Source: Zancudomyces culisetae (Eukaryota; Kickxellomycota; Harpellomycetes; Harpellales; Legeriomycetaceae). From it: 53,273 bases of DNA. Location: the NCBI GenBank assembly GCA_001969505.1, contig LSSK01000852.1, forward strand, positions 1-53,273. The letters are read 5' to 3'. The number at the start of each line of letters is the position of its first letter. The stretch's first letter is position 1. Under the pieces are notes generated by a model. The model was given only the letters and a program-made list of their open reading frames with translations, made no database searches and was not told where the DNA came from. The translations under genes and the position numbers were made by a program. Shown here piece after piece: positions 20,373 to 31,997 of this stretch.

Positions 20373-21989
20373 CTATATCCTAGAATCTCTGGTTTCGTTT
20401 TTAATATGTGTCAAAAACTCTATAGGATCAGTTCCTCCAGTGCCCTTTATGACATCACCTTCTTCTACAAACCTTGCCAACTTCCCAGGCTTTATACCAT
20501 TGGTATGAGCAGCCACTACAGACTTTGGCCCTGCTACTTTGCTATCTGCACCGCTCACGGCACCACCACTTGCATTTCCAATGGTTTGAGCTTTATCTTG
20601 TACTGGAGAGGATGTCGCTGATTTTGGTGGAGTAGGGGTAGTGTCAGGAGCGTTGGAGCCCATAAAACTGTGACCTTTAGCCTGATTAACGATATACTTC
20701 TTTACAATTATCATGTGGTAGTCTCTGAATACCTTTAGATTCGAAATACACTTATTGTAAGCTTTGAGCAATCCGTTTTTCAACTTCAAGTCATCTCCAC
20801 TAATATTTTTCAGTGATATATCATCAGCAGAAACACGTTCAATTTCGGCCTGGAACTTTTCATAATCGATTCTTGATACACCATCGGTGTTTATTAGAAC
20901 AAACTCTCTAATGTGACAAACTTTCCCCATATCTTCGAGAAGGTCTTTATGTGTTCCAGGCATATAATCCCTCATTTCCATCAAAAACGGGTTGCCAGGA
21001 GGCTTTGGGTATTTCGCCTTCATTTCAGCCTTCATTGTATCAATGTTTTGAGCCTTATTGCCGTCAGTGGCTCCATTCTCCACACCGACATTGATGGGAT
21101 AATGGTGTACTCCCAGGGCGATGTCGATCAGCTGGATCGTCGAAGATTGTGCAGCATTCCCTCCATAAAACTCTTGATATTCAGATTGAGTACCATCAGC
21201 CTCGTCCATAACCCCTTCATACTTCACTCCATGCTCCAAACCTGCCTCTTTCATATTTTTCCACCCTGCCATGTATTGTCTCATTCTCCAGTAAAATACG
21301 TAAGGATCACAGTTCTCAAACATTCTTGCCAAAAGTAAACGGAGGTCATTTATATGAGTAGACAATTTTTCAAGACCGCTTGTCACAGCACTGACATCAC
21401 CTTTCGAAATGTCATTTATTATTTTGCCGATGTTTCTTAAAATCGCACCACTCTTTGCATCCATTGCCACTGTTACCAAAAAGAACCATGCTTCATCAAA
21501 TGACCCGGTGAATAGCATACCATGTTTCAAGTTATCGAGACCAATGGGTCTGTTTTTGTCTATCAAGTTCCAGTTCCATACTACACTAGCCGCATTGGTA
21601 AATACTGGCTTGATTCGGAGCTTTTTGGATATGTTCCACCAAGGAACAGCCAGTGATGCTGGTAAAACTTGCTCAGCCTTCTGGTTAAGACCCCAAATGT
21701 AAGCATGTGAGAGAAAGCACAGCACCACATATGCTCTATGCTCCTCCCTGCGGGTTGCAAGTTTTTCAATAGTAAGCACGGGCATGCTCTTGACCTTATC
21801 TCTAAGAACTTTTGCAAGCAAGTACTGACTTATATTGGAGGCAAGCTCTTCCCATGGCTCGTAATACGGATTTGGAAGCCTAGATAGTGGTTCTTCAGCA
21901 GGTATGAATCCCGATTCGAGATTTACCTCGTATTGATCGAGTGTCTTTGGCAAAAAGCTCCAGTCAATTGTCTCGTTAGTAGCGCTCAT
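20373..21989 (-). CDS. BNA2: Indoleamine 2,3-dioxygenase (first step of kynurenine/NAD pathway)
   Basis: Single exon, 538 aa. It begins with the family opening G-F-I-P-A-E-E-P-L-S-R-L-P. The distal haem pocket region M-L-F-T-G-S-F-D-E-A-W-F-F-L-V aligns with the IDO S-F/G-F-F-L-V segment. R-Q-Y-M-A-G-W-K carries the conserved substrate-site Arg, and Y-G-G-N-A-A-Q-S-S matches the F-x-G-x-S-A-x-Q-S-S motif. The proximal haem ligand is His347 in D-Y-M-P-G-T-H-K-D-L, and K-G-T-G-G-T-D is near the C-terminus. The enzyme opens the indole ring of tryptophan to N-formylkynurenine. It is longer than human IDO1 (403 aa) because of a linker (about 250-325) and a Ser/Pro/Ala-rich insert (about 450-500). 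Confidence 0.93.
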   Translation of the reverse strand: MSATNETIDWSFLPKTLDQYEVNLESGFIPAEEPLSRLPNPYYEPWEELASNISQYLLAKVLRDKVKSMPVLTIEKLATRREEHRAYVVLCFLSHAYIWGLNQKAEQVLPASLAVPWWNISKKLRIKPVFTNAASVVWNWNLIDKNRPIGLDNLKHGMLFTGSFDEAWFFLVTVAMDAKSGAILRNIGKIINDISKGDVSAVTSGLEKLSTHINDLRLLLARMFENCDPYVFYWRMRQYMAGWKNMKEAGLEHGVKYEGVMDEADGTQSEYQEFYGGNAAQSSTIQLIDIALGVHHYPINVGVENGATDGNKAQNIDTMKAEMKAKYPKPPGNPFLMEMRDYMPGTHKDLLEDMGKVCHIREFVLINTDGVSRIDYEKFQAEIERVSADDISLKNISGDDLKLKNGLLKAYNKCISNLKVFRDYHMIIVKKYIVNQAKGHSFMGSNAPDTTPTPPKSATSSPVQDKAQTIGNASGGAVSGADSKVAGPKSVVAAHTNGIKPGKLARFVEEGDVIKGTGGTDPIEFLTHIKNETRDSRI

Positions 21990-22945
21990 TTCTCTTGTAC
22001 TGTTGTTTTCTTTCTTGTCTTTTATTTAGTCCAGCCCTTGTGTTCTTTTTTCGGAGAGAAGTAGTCTAGTAAATCCTTTTGTTGGTAAGCTGTAAAATAG
22101 GTCTGTACTCTTAATTGCACCTTTCTCTTTGTGTTTTTTATGTAAAAAAAATAATTTCCACAATTCTTTGTTGAAAAGTATGAGGTTCGGGAGATTTCCT
22201 CGCTTATATACAACAAGAGGATGTGTGTTCTAGGCTTTAGATATTACTTTAGAGTACTTTTTTTGCGTGGGAGTCTGGTTCAAAAAGTATAATTTTCCCC
22301 TATCTTTAAATCAATCATATCGTACCCGATAAATTGGTGGTGAATATTTGGTTAGTAATTAATAGCCAATAAAAATTGTCACTTTCTGTGGAAAACATGT
22401 ATCAGTTTCAAAAAAAATTGACAGCATTTAGGTTTGAAAAGCACCGTGAGAGTTTGATTTTATTGATAACGAATATTGGGTTACTCATCTTGATAAACTC
22501 GAGAAGCAAATGAAAAAATGTTCAGCTTATTCAGCATCAGTTGGTTAGTTAAAGATCATATTCAACGGACTTTGCCGTCCTTTCCCAGGCTTCAACTTCG
22601 ATAAAAATGTATTGTAGTACAAGAAAACGTGTGGCCTAGTCTTGTCTTGCCTTCAACTAGGGCTTATTTTCTCATTTAAAGAAACCAACCTCTAGGCGAA
22701 CGGCATGTGCAAATATCATTTGCTGAAATAATGCCATTATAGGAGATTGCGCAGCTAAAAGAACACAAAATACAATCTTGTGTTTTTAAAATGTTAGGAG
22801 AGAGAAAGGGGAGGTTTCAAGTTTACCTCTTGTGAAAGTAGTTAAGTGATACCACTACCTGAACAGTATTATTTTAACAAGCATACAAAAATTAATGAAA
22901 ATAGTTAAAGCCCGCTCCATACTCCCCAGTTATATAATATAGTGA
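21990..22945. promoter_or_regulatory. BNA2 promoter and THR1 3' region
   Basis: About 950 bp between two minus-strand genes. AT-rich, no coding frame with a good ATG. I see no specific element. Confidence 0.4.
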
Positions 22946-24090
22946 TCAAATATACTCTACAGTACTTCCGCCAATAGGAATATCCGAAATATAAAACTTG
23001 GTAGTGAATTTGCCGCTTGCTTCCTCCTTAAATATGTTCTGGATCTTGTGGGCAATCTGTTCAAAATTATCTGTCGCCAGAGCGAGGACGGTCGGGCCAG
23101 CACCACTCAAGCAGACACCAAGCAATCCAGGTGTATTCTGTGGGTTCAGGGTATCCACAATTTTCTCTAGCCCAGGTACCAACTGTTTTCTATAAGGCTG
23201 GTGTAATTTGTCCTTCATTGCATTGTATATTAAATTCGGATTTGGATTTTCAGCACCTAAAGCCAGAGTAAGCACAGACAGTCTCTGAAGATTGAAAACC
23301 TATTTATCATACCACAGAAATTCATATTTTAGCTAACTGGAAGCTAGATTTCAGATTTTCCATAGCCCAACTAATGGTATATAAATAATTGATATTAACT
23401 TACAACATCGCTTTTTTCATAGGAGGTTGGTAAAACCGATCGAGCAACAGATGTGGACAACTCAAACTGTGGGACAACAGTTACTGCCTTGATTTTATCA
23501 GAGTATGGTACCCTGACAAAATCTATGGAATCCCCTGAAATACTCTTATTCGAACCTTTATTGGCATCCGCTGTTGCAGTATTATCGTCAGAATTACTAG
23601 CATGATTAATATAACTCGCTACAATACCACCCACCATTGCAGGTGTAATGTTATCCGGATGATTTTCAAACACTAAGCAGTACTTAAGTAGTTCCTCACG
23701 TGAAAAACCGAGTTTACCAACCTCATTCGCAAGAATGGCTCCTGCAACGATCGCTGCTGCAGAAGAGCCCATTCCTCTACCTAAGGGAATGTTATTCTCA
23801 GCAACCACCTTTGTATACTTGGGAAACTTGGAAAATCCGTTCTCTTTGAGAATGAACAATGCAACGACCAAGATAATGTTCTTCTCGGGTTCTAAAGGCA
23901 CGGTTGAATTATCCCCAGAGTATTGTATTTCTACATTAAACCCAGGGTTTTTGGCCGAACTTGGAACCTCTTCGTATAACGATATGTCTAGTTTAAGCAA
24001 AATATTTACAGCTAGACCAATAACATCAAATCCAGGCCCCATATTTGCCGAGGTGGCGGGGACGCGAATCTCAAATCTGTTTCCACTCAT
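22946..24090 (-). CDS. THR1: Homoserine kinase (2 exons)
   Basis: Exon 1 is 24090-23404 and exon 2 is 23299-22946, joined in phase 0 to 346 aa (yeast Thr1 is 357). GHMP-kinase motifs are plain: P-A-T-S-A-N-M-G-P-G-F-D near the start, the ATP-binding P-L-G-R-G-M-G-S-S-A-A-A, and motif 3 L-S-G-A-G-P-T-V-L-A-L in exon 2. V-V-F-N-L-Q-R-L-S spans the splice junction, and H-Q-P-Y-R-K follows, as in homoserine kinases rather than mevalonate kinases. It phosphorylates homoserine to O-phosphohomoserine in threonine synthesis, in the cytosol. The intron (23300-23403, 104 nt) has a GTAAGT donor and a TAG acceptor. Confidence 0.94.
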
Positions 24091-26193
24091 CTTTACACGT
24101 ATGATTCCAACTCGCTAGTGTGAAGCCCCAAATTCTATACGATTATACACACGTATTAAATGTTAGTACTTGGATTTATGTTTCCACTTGAATCTCAACA
24201 TAGATTGTTGTCTTTTATTTATGTGTACCTGGTATGAGCAATTTAAATGAGCTAATTTTAATTTGCAGGAAAAACAAAATATATTCGATAGTTCACTTAC
24301 TTTTTTACTAGTTAGCTTGTGTTTGTTTTTTCCGGATGAAAAAATGAAAAAGGTTGAAATATTATAATAATTAAGGGAGAATCTGCTATTTAAGCTTATT
24401 TTGGAAGCATTTTTAAATAATCTGCTACTTAGTCATTACTTATCACTCAAAAAAAAAAAGAATGTATATAGATTCAGATACAGATTGAGATTGGATCCAC
24501 ATAGTTTATTTTCCAATTACCAAATGGAGGAAAAGTGCTAAAACTATTGGCTTGCGATTTAGAGGGAGCAGATTGAACCAATTTAAAAAGATGGGCATCA
24601 GCGTTAATCTGAGACTTGAGTGACAGTGCAAGGAAAATAGGAAGGGTAATGAGGGCTTGGACTGCTGGTCGGTCTACGAGTTATACAATATTCAAATCAA
24701 TAGTATAGACATCTAATAGCGACAGTATACTATCAAGAAACAGAATGGTGACATCAGTTAATATATTAGCGGGTGCTTTAACCCAAATGAGAGATGAAGC
24801 CTTCTAATTTTTGTACTTTTTTTTGTTGGTTTGTCTAGTTATTGTGTGAACATGACCAAAAAAGTGGTATTTACCTATAGAAATGTTAAATTTGGACATA
24901 TCTGGTAAGCTTATCGTAGAGGTACAAAAATAAAGGTGCATTTTCGTATTTTAACAAGAAAAAAAGGTATGTATATTTGTTGTGTATAATAATTACTCTG
25001 TTTCCACTTTTTTGAAAAGGACTTTAGTTCCAAGCTGTGTTTTAATAAAAAAGGATACATTTGTGTACTACAGGTGTGCGATCATAAGTACTGGCCACTC
25101 GAGTAGCAAGAGTTGACTATTTGGGAGTTAGCTACGGCCAATTTCGTAAAAACCAAAATTTTCCTCTCAATTTGCTTCATCTTTAAAAATTCAGGTTGCC
25201 ACACCAGTATTTAATAGAGCACTTAATAAAGAAGACAAAGCGCTTAGAACACACATAAAGGTTGTTGGTATCTAAAGTTTTTGCTGTTCACAGATAATCT
25301 AGATGGTCATGTGAGGGCAGGCTTCACAGGCTGATTTTCACGCTAATACTTTGTTCAATCATGTCATGACTTGGATACAAGAGCACTTTGTTATTTTCCT
25401 GAAGCTTTTCATTTATTTATATGAGCATCTGGGTAGCTGGCCAAAAAAAAACCTCATGACCCGGAGGGTAAAGGGTATACTGTAGAAGCTTTGCAACAAC
25501 CTATATTCTTCATTTTTCCTTTGAACATATGCCAAGATTTTGTTTCATTAAAAACAAAATATGGCCTATGGAGGGTAAACATTATGTAATTTTCACAACT
25601 GTTACCAAAATAAAGATGTTAAACTGGCTTTAGGGGGAAAATAAAGACAACAAAATCGCGGGATTCTTGGAGCATGATTTTGGGCCATTTTTTCTTGTTG
25701 CTAATTTGCGGGTTAAAGAGAACTAGGGTAAAATAAAAATTGGCATAATTCTTGACACAAAGCCCATTTGCTTTATTTTTTACCAAGACAAAAGCTGTTT
25801 GTTGGTAATGAAAAGATCAATTTGGGGGAAGAGCAGAAGGCGAGAATAAAATTGGGAGAGGTTCAAACCATTTGAATATATAGCAGGAAATACTATTTGT
25901 ATATTTTAGCACTGGGCAAAGCCTTTTTTGTTTAGATAAATACGCATAAAAAACACTTTTGAACAAAGTATTCAAAAAACAAGGGCACTACACAGTCCAA
26001 AATAACAGTTTAGCAGGCTTCGGATACTAAGAATAGCATAAGACTCGATTGTTTTTATAATTTGTCCTATAGGTTTCAAGAACATACAAGGAATTAGAGG
26101 GTATTATTCTGCTTAATAGTTACAGAGTACATTAAGCGCTTTTTATTTTTATCGAATTTAAAAACTTAATTTCCAGTTAAAAGAAAAAACACT
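24091..26193. promoter_or_regulatory. 2.1-kb divergent intergenic region (THR1 / GYP7)
   Basis: A long gap between two start codons with no supported ORF. A TTAGTCA (TGACTAA on the other strand) at 24429-24435, about 340 nt upstream of THR1, resembles a Gcn4/AP-1 half-match but may be chance. No tRNA or snRNA is recognised; an unannotated RNA cannot be excluded. Confidence 0.3.
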
Positions 26194-29025
26194 ATGGGTG
26201 GAGGAGGTAGCCAGAAGGGAGGTTCAGTGAATATTGAAGACAAACAGGTAAGTTACTTTTCTAGCAGATATAATGTAGAAATTAACGCTGCCTTGTGAGG
26301 TACGATCTTTTAATAACACCTTGCGATACTATGGCTTATAGGAGAAAAAGTACTCAAAGTTGTTGTATGCAAAGAGCAAAGTGTACGTGTACAGGTCCGA
26401 TAAAGAAAGTGACAAAATAGCAGGCCTTTTGGGAGTTTTGGAGAAGGAGCCTGGGGAGCTCTATATATCATGGGGACCTGAATCACTGTTCCCAGACAAA
26501 GAAAAGGAAAAGTATATTGAATTTGAACTTTGTAACGACAGGGTATCGAACACAGATATTCAAGACAATGTAGGATATTATGTGGAAGATATCTACTTGG
26601 AAAGACAAGGAGAGCTAACTGGCACTGATCTCTACGTGTTCTGCATTAAATTAGAGGATATTTACGCATTTTTGTGTACTTGGCCCGCATTTACCAGAAG
26701 ATATGGATCCATCACAATAAACTTGCATAGTGGAGTGACAATGCCGCCACTACACTTCCACGATGAAGAAAGCGCGAGTCGGCTGTTTGGATTGGGAGGG
26801 GTTTGGGGTGGACAGGATTTGTTAACTTGGTTGGATACTTTTTACAGTATATGCAGAGCCGAGAGGCAGATGAATCTTTTTATTGTGGGACCAAAAAGAG
26901 ACGGTGACAGCTTGAAGGCAGATGGTAGTAAGTTTGAGGAGAAGAGTGGTAAGGTAAGAGAAGAGGACACACGTGATGATAGTCCAACAGCAGCAAAATG
27001 GAGCCCTGAAGAATTCTCCAAAATGGCAAGCAAATATGGGGAAAAGCTGTACCAGGATAACAAGACAAAGATAGATCCAATAGCAAAGCAAGTTAGCGAC
27101 ATTCGATGGAACGTATTTGAAACATTTTCGCATATAACAAAAGCGGTACGAGATGCGACCAAGACTATGCTCGACCACCCGGCGGCGCAGCCTATTGTAC
27201 CATTATTGCCCGCATCGGTTCAAGAGTTATCTACACGACACGGGGATGAAAAAAACAGTTATTTTGCGAATCGAATGGCTCGTGGAAAGGTAGCTGGAAT
27301 GCAGAACGCGACATTGGAATATGAATCAGCAAGAGTTTACTTGGCAAAATGGGCTGGAATGCATATATTCAGAAAGGAAAACGAGGAAAACGAGATGGAA
27401 ATTGAAATGGCGGGACTGAAGGACAAAGGTAGAATTACCGAGTGGGAGCGAACCAAGAATCCAAGTATATGGGACGAGTGGCAGTCTGAAAGGGGCGAGT
27501 TGGGAGATTTTGATGTGATATTTGTAAGTTACTACTGAGAAGAGTGTATATTATATGCATTATATGCATTATATGTATTATATGTATTTTATCTAGAGAT
27601 GTGCTTTTAGATTAAGCAAAGTGGGTTTTTGATCAAGATTTGAACTTGAAAATGAAATTAAAAATATAGAGCGAGAGTTCAATGGACCTTCCAAAACCAT
27701 TAAGAACACAAAAGCCATTGAGTGCAGAAACATGGTATGGGTATTTTTACAAAGATGGTGTGATGGACCCAGAAGAAAGGCTACTGGTTGATAAACAAGA
27801 AATCTTAAAAGCTATATTCTCGGGGGGTATTGAGGGCGATATTAGACCAGTTGTTTGGAAGTATTTATTGGGAATATATCCTTGGGATAGTAGCATTGGT
27901 GAAAGGAACAGAATAGACAAGGAAAACAACGAGAAATATTACCATAGCAAAGGAGAGTGGCTACATGATGCAGAGTTGAAGGATGGAGAAGATTATGTCG
28001 AACAGAGTAGCAGAATAGAGAAAGACGTGTTACGTACAGATAGGAATATAGAGACATTTGCAACGGACGAAGTCGCAGGGACAGATGCTGAACATTTGAC
28101 CAGCAACGGCATGCCAGGTAGCAGTGCAAATCTGGAGCAGCTGAAGGATATACTGATGACATACCATTACACAGACAACCACGAGAGTGCAGAAAGGCTT
28201 GGATACGTTCAAGGGATGAGCGATCTTTTGACACCAATATATGCTGTATTTCAAAACGAGGTTGACACGTATTTTGGGTTTGTTGGGTTTATGAATAGAA
28301 TGAGAAGAAACTTTCTGCGAAATCAGAGTGGAATGACAGATCAGTTGGAAACGCTGTCACAGCTAGTGAGGCTGGCAGATCCCATGTACTACGACCACTT
28401 GGAGAAGACCAATAGCTCGAATATGTTTTGTTGTTTCAGGTGGTTATTGATATGGTTTAAGAGAGAGTTTAGCTTTGCCGAAATTACGCAATTATGGGAA
28501 GTGCTGTGGACTGATTATTTGAGTGAAGAGTTTGTACTACTTGTGGCACTTGCAATTCTACTTCGACACAAAGACGTGATTATGGATCATCTGATTGCGT
28601 TTGATGAGGTGCTAAAGTACGTAAATGAACTGAGTGGTTGTATCAGGTTGAATGTGGCTCTAAAAGATGCCGAGTTGTTATTTTACAGACTCAGACAGCG
28701 TATTAACAACATTGATGTTGAAGTGGCGTCAACCATCCAACGAGTGTCTGAAGGGCTTGGAGATAGTGAGGAAAAGGATAACAATGGTAAAGTTGTAGAG
28801 GGGACCTTGGTGGATTTAGATAGTTCAGATAATTCAGATACCAATAAAAATGAAGCTTTGGCGACTGCCGGCTCTTCAGCAGCAGCAAAATCTACACAAC
28901 CAACACGACCAGCACAATCAACTCAAGCAAAAGAGTCGAAAGAGTCAATGTCAAATGTGGTTGCGACTCCGGCAGTGGTGGCCGCTGTGGTTCCCGAGCG
29001 AATCCGCAAGATATTTTACCCATAA
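26194..29025 (+). CDS. GYP7: Gyp7/TBC1D15-type Rab GTPase-activating protein (3 exons)
   Basis: Exons 26194-26247, 26342-27523 and 27670-29025 give 863 aa. Exon 1 encodes only 18 residues starting M-G-G-G-G-S-Q-K, a good N-myristoylation consensus (Gly2, Ser6). Exon 2 holds the N-terminal Rab-binding domain of the TBC1D15/Gyp7 class (V-Y-V-Y-R-S, then L-Y-I-S-W-G-P-E-S-L). Exon 3 is the TBC domain: G-G-I-E-G-D-I-R-P-V-V-W-K-Y-L-L, P-W-D-S, the Arg finger I-E-K-D-V-L-R-T-D-R (Arg534) and the Gln finger Y-V-Q-G-M-S-D-L (Gln603). Gyp7 stimulates GTP hydrolysis on Ypt7/Rab7 and relatives at endosome/vacuole membranes. The two long frames could be taken for two genes, but a phase-0 intron joins them and matches the family's full architecture. 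The C-terminal tail is Ala/Thr/Gln-rich. Confidence 0.88.
27552..27587 (+). repeat. Four tandem 9-bp units in GYP7 intron 2
   Basis: Two copies of TATATGCAT are followed by two of TATATGTAT. They begin 28 nt after the intron donor. Confidence 0.9.
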
Positions 29026-29186
29026 GCAATCCGAACAGCACTAGTAACGGTGATGATACTGCAAATGGAGAACACCATTAGTGTTGATTAGCTACCCTTA
29101 TAGTTACCTCAGTTTTTATGTTTCTTTCTTCTTAAAAGACCATTAAATAAAATAAAGTAGAGGAGGAATGAAGGGTAACGAAGAGT

Positions 29187-31997
29187 TTATTTAATTTCAT
29201 TAAAAGAATCCAATGCAGAGTCAACCAAACCAAATAAATAAATGAGGTAACACTCAGTTATCATAAAGTGAATATCTGAAACTGACGAGATATTTGTAGC
29301 ATCCTTAGATTCAGAGTTGGAGTTGGAGTTGGAGTTGGAGTTGGAGAAAGCCCAAATAGAGTTAATGAACTTATATAGCCAAAGCCAATGCTCAGCGACC
29401 TTAAACAACTCGTATTCAAGAACTGATAAAGCAAAGTTGACTAGCTTAGCTCTGAAAATTTCGGATTGCAGTCTGTTACCGAATAATATCCGCCCTGATG
29501 GCACGGAGCCAGACCGGGTTGCATCCCCAGTGTTTTTTATATAGGAAAGCAAGCTGCCCAGAGACGCAACATATTTGTTAACACTATTTTGTAGTATTGA
29601 CATTAGTTGGTACTGCAAAACATCGGATTTTTTTGGAAATGGCTGATCTCCAGATTCAGATGGCTGTGAGCCTGCAAAAATAGAGCTTCTTAACTTATGT
29701 CGTTTTTCGTTGCAAATAAAATACTCCTTTAATTTCACTTCATCACCAAGGAATCCCGGCACTACTGCTGGGATTTCTTCTTCTCCACTAGCTGCACTCC
29801 CCTCAATATTTTTGTGATAATTTGTGGGTGTAGGAAAATTGGTAATCCGAATCCACGGCATGTCTAACAGGTAGCCAGCAACGCTTTTCAGTTTTCTATC
29901 ATCATCCGGATCTCCAGAGATACCACAGCGCTTAATTATCTCTATGGAGGATTCATACTTTTTCTTTTCAAGATTCTCCTTACCAATAGCCTCAATATTC
30001 TCCTTTACAACATCCCCAAAGACCTCTTCAACTTTTCCTACAACATCTTTGATTATTTCTCTCAAACAAACACTTGTACTCTCAACTGAACTCTGTAGAT
30101 TTCTAACCATAATTGCAAATATCATGTCTATGATATCGGGTACTAAGACTGCACCTACAAAGTTCAGTACTCTTCCATTATCGCTACCGACAACAGAACC
30201 GAGTTTCTCACTCAACCATCCGCTTTGTTCCAAAATCGAAAGCAGTGTAGTTTCATCGTTTCGTAAATACACCAAATTTTCTCGGATTACAGTTATCGTT
30301 GTCTGGATCGAGTGCGACATTAAAGAATCCAACATTTTACATGCTTTCTTTTCGCCCGAGTCGGCCTGCGTCAGAAATATGTATCGATATTGCATATCTA
30401 AATTGAAAATCCAGTCCACAAACGTCTCTATAAATCGCTCCAAATTCATCCCCACATCCGCAATTGTAGCCATCCTTGTCCGAAACGGGCTAGATACATG
30501 TCCAACATTTCTCCTTGCCCTGAAAATATCCATTCCTTTAGTTCCCGTAACGCCACCTTCACTCATACCAAACGGACTACCCAGTGGTTGAATTCTAGGG
30601 CTATAGAATCCGGGTGATTGCATCGATGTCCTTTGCGGGCTAAATATCTCACTTCTGACCCACTGTTGCTGTTGTTGTCCACTACTCCTCCTAGTATTTT
30701 CCCCAAATATCTTTCCAAGTTCAACACCCTCTTCATCTATCTCGGACATATACTGATCAATATTAAAGCCTATCAACTCTGATGTGGTTTTCCAGCCTTG
30801 CCACTGTACTTGCAAATACATCATTCTTAATTCCTGCTCACTAAATATCTCCGATTCCCGTAAAATATTCACTGCCATAATCACCGATGTTAGCTGCTGT
30901 CCAAAACTTAAGTTTTGGCGCTTATCCGTACCGTCAAACACCTCATTCTCCCGTAGTTTCCCGCCCCTCCATCCTTTGGGCGCTGTTTCCCCGCTAGATA
31001 TCATTGACCACGTCAATGCCTTTCGATATGTATTTGTCGAACTGATTATCTCGGTAAACATCTGCAAAACCAAAGTGTAAAACTCTCTTTTCGCACTTTC
31101 CATTATGTTTTCCACCAACCGCTTAATCGCATCTATTGATCCTTGTTCAGCTTCACCTTTATATGACCCTTTTGCTCCTGACCTTTTCATAGTTTCAAGC
31201 AGATAGTGCGTCTTGAATTCTTCATAGAATTGCTTTGTTCCTTCATATATGTCAATTACCTCTTGGTATTTACCACTACTTCCAAACTGTCGCATTGTTT
31301 TGGGTATTTCTGCAAAAAATATTATGTTTTCCACCTTTTCCAACAACCTCCGACTGATGTTTCGACCCTCTCTTATTTTTGTCGAGTATTCAATTAATTT
31401 ATCGCTCTGGTCCTTGACCTCGGGTACCCTTTGCTTTATTCTTTCTAGTCCCTTATTTATTTTCACCCTAGACTCCTTGATATCTTGGTACAAGTTCTTC
31501 AAATCAGAAAATAACATACCATCGTTCCCCTTCGTATACTCGGGAGATCTTTCTTTTTCTTTTTCAATATAGGATGTTTGTTCACTTTCTGGCGTTTTAT
31601 CATCCTTCATTCCCTCAAGCTGAGATTCAAAATGCTTCTTGTCATTTCCATTGAATTCTTTGTAAAACAAATCTGTAATTTCTGCTGAATTCTGCTCAAT
31701 TTCTCCTTTAACCAGAGCAGTCTCAAATTCTAAAGTTTTCAGAGGAAATTCTAATAGCTGCTTCAAATACATTAGCAATCTTCGATCGACATTCTTATTT
31801 TCGGTGCGGCTATCCTGAGTACATATATCTTTCTCGCCCTCTTCCTTTCTATCATTTTGATCTCCATCTAGTAGCTTTTTGTATATGGTTTGATAGGTTT
31901 CTAATTCAAAGTCGTTTAGAAAGCTACCTTCTGATTCGGATACTTGAGCCGAAATGATCCCCTTTTCGTTTGGATCCGTGTAATTATCTACCTCCAT
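29187..31997 (-). CDS. COG8: Conserved oligomeric Golgi complex subunit 8 (Dor1 family)
   Basis: Single exon, 936 aa. The N-terminal third carries the Dor1/COG8 pattern: Y-L-K-Q-L-L-E-F-P-L-K-T-L, a long helical stretch with L-I-E-Y-S-T-K-I-R, then R-R-L-L-E-K-V-E-N-I with F-A-E-I-P-K-T-M (the family's 'EIPQLM' site) and Y-Q-E-V-I-D-I-Y. The segment I-F-S-E-Q-E-L-R-M-M-Y-L-Q follows, equal to 'FTEAELRVKFLQARD' of animal COG8. COG8 joins the two lobes of the COG tether, which directs retrograde vesicles within the Golgi. It is about 50% longer than yeast or human COG8 through charged insertions (about 110-150, 430-480). A C-terminal (Ser-Asn)5 tract comes from five tandem hexamers. Convergent with GYP7, 161 bp between stops. 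Confidence 0.75.
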   Translation of the reverse strand: MEVDNYTDPNEKGIISAQVSESEGSFLNDFELETYQTIYKKLLDGDQNDRKEEGEKDICTQDSRTENKNVDRRLLMYLKQLLEFPLKTLEFETALVKGEIEQNSAEITDLFYKEFNGNDKKHFESQLEGMKDDKTPESEQTSYIEKEKERSPEYTKGNDGMLFSDLKNLYQDIKESRVKINKGLERIKQRVPEVKDQSDKLIEYSTKIREGRNISRRLLEKVENIIFFAEIPKTMRQFGSSGKYQEVIDIYEGTKQFYEEFKTHYLLETMKRSGAKGSYKGEAEQGSIDAIKRLVENIMESAKREFYTLVLQMFTEIISSTNTYRKALTWSMISSGETAPKGWRGGKLRENEVFDGTDKRQNLSFGQQLTSVIMAVNILRESEIFSEQELRMMYLQVQWQGWKTTSELIGFNIDQYMSEIDEEGVELGKIFGENTRRSSGQQQQQWVRSEIFSPQRTSMQSPGFYSPRIQPLGSPFGMSEGGVTGTKGMDIFRARRNVGHVSSPFRTRMATIADVGMNLERFIETFVDWIFNLDMQYRYIFLTQADSGEKKACKMLDSLMSHSIQTTITVIRENLVYLRNDETTLLSILEQSGWLSEKLGSVVGSDNGRVLNFVGAVLVPDIIDMIFAIMVRNLQSSVESTSVCLREIIKDVVGKVEEVFGDVVKENIEAIGKENLEKKKYESSIEIIKRCGISGDPDDDRKLKSVAGYLLDMPWIRITNFPTPTNYHKNIEGSAASGEEEIPAVVPGFLGDEVKLKEYFICNEKRHKLRSSIFAGSQPSESGDQPFPKKSDVLQYQLMSILQNSVNKYVASLGSLLSYIKNTGDATRSGSVPSGRILFGNRLQSEIFRAKLVNFALSVLEYELFKVAEHWLWLYKFINSIWAFSNSNSNSNSNSESKDATNISSVSDIHFMITECYLIYLFGLVDSALDSFNEIK
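29314..29343 (+). repeat. (GAGTTG)5 coding repeat in COG8
   Basis: Five perfect hexamers read on the minus strand as alternating Ser-Asn near the COG8 C-terminus. Confidence 0.9.

Noticed and set aside
27682-29025. A separate TBC-domain gene starting at the ATG at 27682
   Set aside because: The upstream frame carries the matching Rab-binding domain and a phase-0 intron joins the two, as in full-length Gyp7.
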